Source of the DNA: Chloroflexota bacterium
GTDB taxonomy: Bacteria > Chloroflexota > Limnocylindria > Limnocylindrales > CSP1-4
Length of the DNA: 5,034 bases
Assembly: GCA_021777365.1 (NCBI GenBank)
Contig: JAJYDP010000426.1
Coordinates: 1-5,034, forward strand
Reading direction: 5' to 3'
In this document: positions 1 to 3,979 of the stretch, piece after piece
Layout: every line of letters begins with the position of its first letter
Numbering within the stretch: position 1 is the first letter of the stretch
Program-made: the position numbers and the translations under genes
The notes under the pieces: generated by a model
Seen by the model: only the letters and a program-made list of their open reading frames with translations
What the model was told of the DNA's origin: nothing
Databases searched by the model: none

Positions 1-477
1 GTCCAGACCGCGGACCGTTTCGCCGTCGTCGCCGAGGCCCGGCACCTGTCGCTCGGGGTTCATCCGGCGCCGGGGTCCAGCGTGATCGCGATCCCCCCCG
101 AGTGGCTCGACCGGCTCCTGAGCGTGCTGCTCGACAACGCCTGCCGGTACTCGCCCGAGGGCGGCACGGTCGACGTCTCCGTGACGCATGACGGCGCACG
201 GGTCCGGGTGACGGTGGACGACTCGGGGCCCGGGATCCCACCCAACGAGCGAATCCGCATCTTCGACCGCTTCCGCCGGGCGACCGACACCCCCGGGGGC
301 GCCGGGCTGGGCCTGGCCGTCGCGGACGCGATCGTCAGGGTCTCCAACGGGCGGTGGCGGATCGGCACCTCGCCCGCGGGTGGCGCGAGCATGTCGGTGA
401 GCTGGGCGAGGGCGCTGGCCGACGCGGGTGAACCTGTCCCGCGGAAGGCATCGACGAGCGAGCCGCGGTCCGACTGA
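1..477 (+). CDS. Sensor histidine kinase, C-terminal HATPase domain (5'-truncated by window)
   Basis: The frame is open from base 1 to the TGA at 475-477, giving 158 residues with no start inside the window. It shows the ATP-binding (HATPase_c, GHKL) boxes of a two-component sensor kinase in order. The N box is LLDNACRYSPEGG at about residues 43-55, with the Mg-coordinating Asn at 45. The G1 box is DDSGPGIP at 73-80, the F box IFDRFRRA at 87-94 and the G2 box GGAGLGLAVA at 99-108. The ATP lid between F and G2 boxes is short. The phospho-accepting His/dimerisation domain and any sensor or membrane segments lie upstream and are not visible, so the stimulus cannot be named. The last ~25 residues after the ATPase fold are a polar tail. 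An OmpR- or NarL-type regulator partner would be expected upstream, since nothing downstream encodes one. The next gene is convergent. Domain assignment is secure; the specific kinase is unknown. Confidence 0.93.
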   Translation, partial: VQTADRFAVVAEARHLSLGVHPAPGSSVIAIPPEWLDRLLSVLLDNACRYSPEGGTVDVSVTHDGARVRVTVDDSGPGIPPNERIRIFDRFRRATDTPGGAGLGLAVADAIVRVSNGRWRIGTSPAGGASMSVSWARALADAGEPVPRKASTSEPRSD

Positions 478-484
478 CCGGACC
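467..484 (+). terminator. GC-rich hairpin overlapping the kinase stop codon
   Basis: GGTCCG (467-472) and CGGACC (479-484) form a perfect 6-bp stem with a 6-nt loop that contains the TGA stop of the kinase gene. No T tract follows, so it is not a classical intrinsic terminator. It could act as a U-less terminator or 3'-end stabiliser in a convergent gap. It may be chance in such GC-rich sequence. Confidence 0.3.
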
Positions 485-488
485 ACTC

Positions 489-551
489 GGCCCGACCGAC
501 CGGCTTCGCTTGACCCGACTGGCCGGGCAGGTCCGGTTGGCCCGACCGACC
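489..551. repeat. 13-bp direct repeat pair in the convergent gap
   Basis: GGCCCGACCGACC occurs at 489-501 and again, identically, at 539-551, a period of 50 bp. Both copies lie in the 87-bp gap between the 3' ends of the kinase and propeller genes. No gene is visible in this gap. The repeat may reflect local duplication or low-complexity GC-rich sequence; no function is evident. Confidence 0.6.
530..547 (-). terminator. Possible hairpin terminator downstream of the propeller gene
   Basis: The 18 bases fold as a hairpin with six of seven pairs (arms GGTCCGG and GGCCCGACC-type, one C-C mismatch) around a TTGG tetraloop. It begins 18 bases beyond the stop codon of the minus-strand propeller gene and lies between two convergent genes, where a terminator for either direction is expected. 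There is no T tract, so this is a weak call. Confidence 0.25.
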
Positions 552-564
552 CGTACACGAACCC

Positions 565-1755
565 TCAGGGCGCGGCGGTCGGAGATCCTCCCGACAGCGA
601 CTGCAGCAGCGCGGCGGTCGAGGCCGGGACGGGATCCAGGCCGTCCGGGTTGTACAGGTAATCGCCCGCGGTGCCCGGGACCCCCGGGTGGCCGTATTGC
701 CAGACGACCCGGTTCGTGGCGGGGTCGATCACGTCGACCGTCTGGCCGAAGTCGTCGGTGACCGCGAGGTTGCCGTTTGAGAGGCGGACGGCAAGCGACG
801 GGTTCGAGAGCATCCCGGGCCCGCTCCGCACGTCGTAGCGCCACACCACGCGACCGGACGGTGTCACCTCTTCGATCTGCCCGGGCGTGGAGTAGTCGAC
901 CAGGAGCACGTTCCCGTTGGGCAGCAGCTGCGCGTCCGACGGGTAGGCGATGTCGCGGAGGTGGATCGCCCACACCACGCGCCCGCTCGCGTCCAGCCGA
1001 TCCACCCAGCTCCCGCCGATCTCGGTGACCAGCATGCCGCCGTCCGCGAGCGGCACGTCTCCGTTCGGGGCCGCGTACGACACGGGCGGGTCATGGCGGC
1101 GCACCCCGGTGAGCCCGTACTGCCGAACGATCGTCTTCGACCGCGAGATGAAGAGGATCCGCTCGTTCCTGATGTCGGCCACGGTGACGGTGCCGTCGGG
1201 CAGGACGTACGCGTCGTCGGGCCCGTTCAGGTAGCCTGGCGCGCTGCCGGCTCGACCCGTGTGCCCGTACTGCCACACGATCTTCCGCGTCGCGACATCG
1301 ATGATCGAGACGGTGTGCGCGTTCTCCTGGTTGATCACGATGTGGGTCCCGTCGGGCGTGAAGAACGCGTCGTCGGGCCCCCAGGACTGGGATCCGCGCG
1401 GGCCGCCCGGATCGATGGTCATCGACCAGATGATCCGCTTTGCCGGCGTGACGATCAGCAGGCGGTCGTTGCCCCGGTCGGCGATCAGCAGGTCGCCGGG
1501 AAGCGGACCCGTGGGTGCCGCCGACGAGGAGTTCGGCGACGCCGCGGGCTCCAGCGCTGCCTGGGGCGATGCACCGGCTGGCGACGGGGCCCCGGTCCCA
1601 GGGGAGGCCGCCCCGGCGGAGATGGTGGCGGCCTCACCGGGGCTGGCACCCGAGGCCGTGCTCGAGCGGGTGAAGCCGGCGAGAACGACGCCCCCGACCA
1701 GCACGGCGACGAGGGCAGCGATGACGGCAGCGACGGACAAGGGTCGTTGAAGCAT
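565..1755 (-). CDS. Exported or membrane-anchored six-bladed beta-propeller protein (PQQ/NHL-like)
   Basis: The product has 396 residues. An N-terminal hydrophobic segment (about residues 8-28, after MLQRP) is a signal peptide or uncleaved anchor. A disordered Ala/Ser/Pro/Gly-rich linker follows (about 31-86), holding the rest away from the membrane. The remainder is a repeated ~45-residue unit of the form PDD-x-hydrophobic-PDG/PNG-x-hydrophobic-x-VxD...IDxxTxxVVWQYG, seen around 88-112, 127-163, 179-214, 229-264, 272-308 and 318-355. The C-terminal YNPDGLDPVP strand probably closes blade one. Two segments are near duplicates: IVWQYGHTGRAG at 159 and VVWQYGHPGVPG at 350. The repeats resemble PQQ-like, NHL and arylsulfotransferase-type propellers, but I see no catalytic signature, so a binding or scaffold role outside the membrane is the safest reading. 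The ATG at 1753-1755 is the only start before an upstream in-frame stop (minus-strand TAA, 1801-1803). It lacks a Shine-Dalgarno sequence. It diverges from the DsbA-like gene. Confidence 0.85.
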   Translation of the reverse strand: MLQRPLSVAAVIAALVAVLVGGVVLAGFTRSSTASGASPGEAATISAGAASPGTGAPSPAGASPQAALEPAASPNSSSAAPTGPLPGDLLIADRGNDRLLIVTPAKRIIWSMTIDPGGPRGSQSWGPDDAFFTPDGTHIVINQENAHTVSIIDVATRKIVWQYGHTGRAGSAPGYLNGPDDAYVLPDGTVTVADIRNERILFISRSKTIVRQYGLTGVRRHDPPVSYAAPNGDVPLADGGMLVTEIGGSWVDRLDASGRVVWAIHLRDIAYPSDAQLLPNGNVLLVDYSTPGQIEEVTPSGRVVWRYDVRSGPGMLSNPSLAVRLSNGNLAVTDDFGQTVDVIDPATNRVVWQYGHPGVPGTAGDYLYNPDGLDPVPASTAALLQSLSGGSPTAAP

Positions 1756-1757
1756 CG

Positions 1758-1775
1758 CCGAACCGTACCGAACCG
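1758..1775. repeat. 8-bp direct repeat immediately upstream of the propeller start
   Basis: CCGAACCG occurs at 1758-1765 and 1768-1775, separated by TA, a 10-bp period of about one helical turn. It occupies the place where a ribosome binding site would be for the minus-strand gene and overlaps the proposed -10 element. It could be a regulator site on one face of the helix, or chance. Confidence 0.55.
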
Positions 1776-1793
1776 AGACGTGTCGCGGGTCAA
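1762..1793 (-). promoter_or_regulatory. Putative promoter of the propeller gene, possibly leaderless
   Basis: Read on the minus strand, TTGACC (1788-1793) resembles a -35 box and TACGGT (1762-1767) fits the TAnnnT -10 pattern of high-GC bacteria. The spacer is 20 bp, longer than optimal. Transcription starting about seven bases beyond the -10 would begin at or next to the A of the ATG at 1755. With no Shine-Dalgarno sequence in front of that ATG, this suggests a leaderless mRNA. The promoter was found by eye only. Confidence 0.35.
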
Positions 1794-1910
1794 CATCGGA
1801 TTAGGTTTCGGCACACATCCCCACGCCGACGCGAGGCACCGGTACTCCCCCGCCCTGCGCGTGGCGGGTTATCCGACCGCCTGTCACGGCGCGAGACGAT
1901 TCCCCAGCCC

Positions 1911-1936
1911 GTCCGCCGCCCCTGTCCGCCGCCCCG
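1911..1936. repeat. Two tandem copies of a 13-bp unit
   Basis: GTCCGCCGCCCCT (1911-1923) is followed directly by GTCCGCCGCCCCG (1924-1936), and a partial third unit (TCCC) follows. It lies just upstream of the AT-richer promoter region of the DsbA-like gene. It may be a slippage-prone simple repeat; a binding role cannot be argued from sequence alone. Confidence 0.65.
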
Positions 1937-1952
1937 TCCCATTGTCAGTCGA

Positions 1953-1968
1953 TTGCGCAAGTACGCAA
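1953..1968. promoter_or_regulatory. Operator-like inverted repeat, copy 1 (upstream of DsbA-like/CcdA unit)
   Basis: TTGCGCA-AG-TACGCAA is a 7-2-7 inverted repeat with one mismatched pair. An additional flanking pair (A at 1952, T at 1969) extends it to 8-2-8. It overlaps the proposed -35 box and the promoter spacer of the DsbA-like gene, the usual place for a repressor operator. Nearly the same 16-mer recurs at 3868-3883 before the transporter gene. Size and symmetry fit a homodimeric winged-helix or helix-turn-helix regulator. The family cannot be identified, and no regulator gene is in the window. Confidence 0.6.
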
Positions 1969-1982
1969 TTAGGTGCTAGCAT
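1953..1982 (+). promoter_or_regulatory. Putative promoter of the DsbA-like/CcdA unit
   Basis: TTGCGC (1953-1958) can serve as a -35 box and TAGCAT (1977-1982) as a -10 box of the TAnnnT type, with an 18-bp spacer. Transcription would start near 1989, leaving a leader of about 48 bases before the GTG at 2037. The stretch is visibly richer in A and T than its surroundings. Its -35 half lies inside the inverted repeat, so occupation of that repeat should block or modulate transcription. Confidence 0.45.
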
Positions 1983-2022
1983 CGGTGCGGCCCGCCACGG
2001 CCGATCCGCGGCGCATGGTGCC

Positions 2023-2027
2023 GGAGG
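2023..2027 (+). promoter_or_regulatory. Shine-Dalgarno sequence deciding the GTG start at 2037
   Basis: GGAGG is followed by nine bases and then GTG at 2037-2039. This is near-ideal spacing. It supports the long Arg-rich N-terminus of the DsbA-like protein as translated rather than being an over-extended call. Confidence 0.8.
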
Positions 2028-2036
2028 CTATCGTTC

Positions 2037-2867
2037 GTGTCCCGTCGCGACCGCCGATCTCGAAGTCGATCCCCTCAGCACGCGCGCCTCTCCGCGGGGC
2101 AGGTGATCCCGCCGCCGGAGCAGGTCGGGCCGCCTGCCGACCAGCAGCGGCCAGCCCCGGACCGGTCGCATCCCGCCGCGGAGCGATCGCGCTCGACTGC
2201 GGAGCGACGGCGTCGTTCCGGGGGGCGACGCGAGCCCTCCCGCCTGCGGCGATGGGCCTTCCCCGCCCTGATGACGCTTGCCGGCGTGGCGGCCATCGCG
2301 ATCGTCGTGGTTGGCGTGAGTGCCGCCACGGCGCCGCCCGTCCGCGCGGCGACCCCCTCGCTCGGCACGCCGACGGCGCCCGTGACGATCGTCGAGTACG
2401 CCGACTACCAGTGCCCCTACTGCGCCACCTGGGCGAAGACGGTGGAGCCGCAGATCAAACAGACCTACATCGACACCGGCAAGGTCAAGCTGGAGTGGCA
2501 CGACATGGCCTGGATGGGTGGCGAATCGAAGGACGCCGCGAATGCTGCGCGCTGCGCCGGCGACCAGGGCCAGTTCTGGGCGTACCACGACCTGCTGTAC
2601 CGCTCGCAGGCCGGACAGAACAGCGGCGCGTTCTCGAAGGATCGCCTCAAGGCGTTCGGGCAGCAGCTCGGGCTGAAGGCGGCCACGTTCGACGCGTGCG
2701 TCGACTCGGACAAGTACGGCGGCGCGGTGCAGGCGGACTTCGCGCAGGCCGCGAAGCTCGGCATCACCGGGACCCCGGCCTTCTTCATCAACGGCCAGCG
2801 GATCGACGGCGCCCAGCCGTACTCCGCGTTCCAGGCTGCCATCGACTCGGCGCTGGCCGGCCAGTGA
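2037..2867 (+). CDS. Membrane-anchored DsbA-family thiol-disulfide oxidoreductase
   Basis: The product has 276 residues and starts at GTG with a good ribosome binding site. Residues 1-72 form an Arg-rich (about 20 Arg), Pro-containing cytoplasmic tail. A single membrane segment covers about 73-95, with a possible cleavage region near APPVRA-A (about 104). The rest is a thioredoxin-fold domain with DsbA-type insertion. It opens with VTIVEYADYQCPYC, whose redox pair is Cys126/Cys129. A helical region follows, and the conserved cis-proline loop GITGTPAFFING has Pro247. Two further cysteines, C173 and C221, could form a structural disulfide as in some actinobacterial DsbA proteins. The enzyme would form or exchange disulfides in exported proteins outside the membrane. 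It sits 140 bp upstream of a CcdA-family gene on the same strand, a usual partnership in which CcdA or a VKOR/DsbB-type protein resets the redox state. No DsbB or VKOR is in the window, so direction (oxidase or reductase) is open. Confidence 0.92.
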   Translation: MSRRDRRSRSRSPQHARLSAGQVIPPPEQVGPPADQQRPAPDRSHPAAERSRSTAERRRRSGGRREPSRLRRWAFPALMTLAGVAAIAIVVVGVSAATAPPVRAATPSLGTPTAPVTIVEYADYQCPYCATWAKTVEPQIKQTYIDTGKVKLEWHDMAWMGGESKDAANAARCAGDQGQFWAYHDLLYRSQAGQNSGAFSKDRLKAFGQQLGLKAATFDACVDSDKYGGAVQADFAQAAKLGITGTPAFFINGQRIDGAQPYSAFQAAIDSALAGQ

Positions 2868-3004
2868 GCGCGACCGCCGTGGGCCGGGGCGCGGTCCGCC
2901 GGGCGGACCGGCCAGGCGCCGGCCTGAGCGCGGTACCCGGGGAGGACCGGGACGCCACCAGCCCGCGCTCGATCCCCGGCGCACCGGTCGAGCGCAAGCG
3001 GTAG
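2864..3004 (+). CDS. Possible 46-residue ORF between the DsbA-like and CcdA genes
   Basis: A GTG at 2864-2866 overlaps the TGA of the DsbA-like gene (GTGA arrangement), and the frame runs 46 codons to TAG at 3002-3004, three bases before the GTG of the CcdA gene. GC by codon position is about 83%, 72% and 93% at positions 1, 2 and 3 (counted by hand). This is the order expected of coding DNA in such a genome. The peptide is rich in Arg, Ala, Gly and Pro, has no membrane segment or recognisable motif, and ends in ERKR. It could be a small real protein, a translated leader that couples CcdA translation to the upstream gene, or chance in GC-rich sequence. It lies in the same frame as CcdA, separated by only the stop and one codon. 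I do not recognise a homologue. Confidence 0.3.
   Translation: MSATAVGRGAVRRADRPGAGLSAVPGEDRDATSPRSIPGAPVERKR
2892..2910 (+). terminator. Perfect 19-bp palindrome after the DsbA-like gene
   Basis: CGGTCCGCC and GGCGGACCG are perfect 9-bp arms around a single G; as RNA they give a 7-bp stem with a 5-nt loop. It begins 25 bases after the stop of the DsbA-like gene. There is no T tract. It may be a U-less terminator or a processing/stability hairpin that lowers CcdA expression relative to the DsbA-like protein, or a dimer-binding DNA site. It also lies inside the possible short ORF. Confidence 0.45.
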
Positions 3005-3007
3005 CCC

Positions 3008-3850
3008 GTGCCAGTCGAGCTCCTGGTCGCGTTCGCGGGCGGCGTCCTCTCGCTGCTCAGCCCGTGCTCGGCGCTGCTCCTGCCCGCGTTCTTCGCCTAC
3101 GCGTTCCCCTCGCCCACGCGGCTCGCGCTGCGGACGGCCATCTTCTACCTGGGCCTGATCACGCTGCTCGTGCCCGCCGGGCTCGGCGCGGGCGCGATCG
3201 GCGCGATCCTGCTGACCGAACGCGGCCCGCTCACACTGCTCGCCGGGCTGACACTCATCGCGATCGGCGCCGTGCAGCTGCTGCTCGGCGGGTTCGAACT
3301 CCCGGGCGTGTCCCTGCGTCCCGCCATGAGCGCGGAGAGCGCGGCCAGTACCTTCGTTCTCGGCCTCAGCTACGGGCTCGGGGGCTTCTGCGCCGGCCCG
3401 ATCCTCGGCGCGATCCTGACCATCGCGGCCGGGGCCGGGGGCGTGGCTCCCGGCGCCGTCCTGCTGGCCGCCTACGGGGCCGGCATGGCCTTCCCGCTCT
3501 TCCTGCTGGCGCTGGCCTGGGAGCGCCTGGGGACCGCCTGGCGAGGGCGGCTTCGCGGGCGGGAGGTCCGGATCGGCCGGGTGGAGCGGCACGTCTCCAC
3601 GGTCGTCTCCAGCGCCATGTTCATGGCGCTGGGCGCCGGGTTCATCGTATTCCAGGGCCCCAACGCGCTCTCGGGCGTCTACGCCGGCTTCGGGCTGGAC
3701 GACCTCGCGCTGCGGCTCGAGGCGGCACTCCAGCTGGCGGCCGCCGAGGCGCCGCTGGCAGTGGTCGGGGCGGCGATCGCCGCTGCGGCACTGCTCGCGA
3801 TCGTCCGGCGGCGACTCCTGAGAACCGGCACGGACGTGCGCGGCCGGTGA
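3008..3850 (+). CDS. ccdA: CcdA/DsbD-family transmembrane thiol-disulfide transporter
   Basis: The product has 280 residues and is very hydrophobic, with about seven membrane segments: roughly 5-32, 41-68, 75-96, 115-143, 148-172, 199-216 and 247-266. The N-terminal FAGGVLSLLSPCSALLLPAF carries the first conserved CcdA cysteine, Cys20, in the LSPC motif. The second, Cys128, is in GLGGFCAGPILGAI, equivalent to the TPCxGPI motif of classical CcdA but without the preceding proline. The two cysteines relay reducing equivalents from cytoplasmic thioredoxin to extracytoplasmic thiol proteins, classically for cytochrome c maturation. Usual CcdA length is about 220-250; the extra length here is an Arg-rich cytoplasmic loop (171-198) and the seventh segment. 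The GTG at 3008 lacks a clear Shine-Dalgarno sequence, suggesting coupled translation with upstream frames. A job with the DsbA-like neighbour is more evident than one in cytochrome c assembly, since no CcsA, CcsB or ResA gene is visible. Confidence 0.88.
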   Translation: MPVELLVAFAGGVLSLLSPCSALLLPAFFAYAFPSPTRLALRTAIFYLGLITLLVPAGLGAGAIGAILLTERGPLTLLAGLTLIAIGAVQLLLGGFELPGVSLRPAMSAESAASTFVLGLSYGLGGFCAGPILGAILTIAAGAGGVAPGAVLLAAYGAGMAFPLFLLALAWERLGTAWRGRLRGREVRIGRVERHVSTVVSSAMFMALGAGFIVFQGPNALSGVYAGFGLDDLALRLEAALQLAAAEAPLAVVGAAIAAAALLAIVRRRLLRTGTDVRGR

Positions 3851-3867
3851 CGGGAGCGGGCCAACAC

Positions 3868-3883
3868 TTGCGCAAATGCGCAA
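3868..3883. promoter_or_regulatory. Operator-like inverted repeat, copy 2 (upstream of transporter)
   Basis: TTGCGCA-AA-TGCGCAA is a perfect 7-2-7 inverted repeat, 17 bases after the CcdA stop and 96 bases before the transporter ATG. It matches the copy at 1953-1968 at 14 of 16 positions, the differences being in the centre. Such an A/T-flanked 16-mer twice in intergenic DNA of this GC content is unlikely to be chance and points to a shared regulator. Confidence 0.65.
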
Positions 3884-3918
3884 ACAGTTATCCGGAACGT
3901 AACGGACGCGTGGAGCGC

Positions 3919-3934
3919 TTAACAGTCCCATAAC
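3919..3934 (+). promoter_or_regulatory. Possible Pho-box-like 11-bp direct repeat
   Basis: TTAAC (3919-3923) and ATAAC (3930-3934) are direct repeats with an 11-bp period, the spacing used by OmpR/PhoB-class regulators; GTAAC at 3899-3903 may be a further half-site. The downstream gene encodes a phosphate-symporter-like protein, which makes phosphate-responsive control plausible. The match to any published Pho box is only in architecture, so this is tentative. Confidence 0.25.
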
Positions 3935-3979
3935 GGGCGGGCGATACGGTCCGGTGTGCATGAACGGAAAGCAGCCCGC

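Larger units (their letters stand above)
1756..2036. other. Divergent intergenic region
   Basis: These 281 bases separate the starts of the propeller gene (minus) and the DsbA-like gene (plus). Beyond the promoters, the inverted repeat and the two short repeats listed separately, I see no convincing gene, tRNA, riboswitch or terminator. Open frames crossing the region run into the neighbouring genes antisense or out of frame. Confidence 0.6.
3851..3979 (+). promoter_or_regulatory. Regulatory intergenic region before the transporter gene
   Basis: This 129-bp gap is AT-richer than the flanking genes. It holds the perfect inverted repeat at 3868-3883, an imperfect GTTA-N9-TAAC dyad (3887-3903), and TTAAC and ATAAC spaced 11 bp apart (3919-3934). 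Possible -10 elements are TACGGT (3945-3950) or CATAAC-like sequence near 3930. A weak ribosome binding site GGAAAG (3966-3971) lies eight bases before the ATG at 3980. The transporter therefore probably has its own promoter and is not simply read through from the CcdA gene. Confidence 0.5.

Noticed and set aside
335..973. Minus-strand open frame of 212 codons across the convergent gap
   Set aside because: It overlaps the propeller gene on the same strand in another frame and the kinase antisense; sequence is Arg/Pro low complexity.
1911..1936. Tandem 13-bp repeats as a possible CRISPR or iteron array
   Set aside because: Only two full units without spacers and no cas, rep or origin features nearby; best regarded as a short simple repeat.
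961..2106. Plus-strand open frame of 381 codons across the propeller gene and the divergent region
   Set aside because: It is antisense to the propeller gene, whose repeats and signal segment make the minus strand clearly the coding one; composition is Arg/Gly/Asp-rich without domains.
2939..2945. GGGGAGG, a strong Shine-Dalgarno-like sequence before CcdA
   Set aside because: No ATG, GTG or TTG start lies at a workable distance downstream in the CcdA frame; the CcdA start is more than 60 bases away.
2028..2984. Minus-strand open frame of 318 codons opposite the DsbA-like gene
   Set aside because: Antisense shadow of a gene with clear CPYC and cis-proline motifs; no recognisable domain of its own.
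1973..3004. Plus-strand open frame of 343 codons overlapping the DsbA-like gene
   Set aside because: Most of it is the shifted-frame shadow of the DsbA-like gene, with Arg-rich composition and no motif. Only its last 46 codons (from 2864), lying outside that gene, are kept as a possible small ORF.
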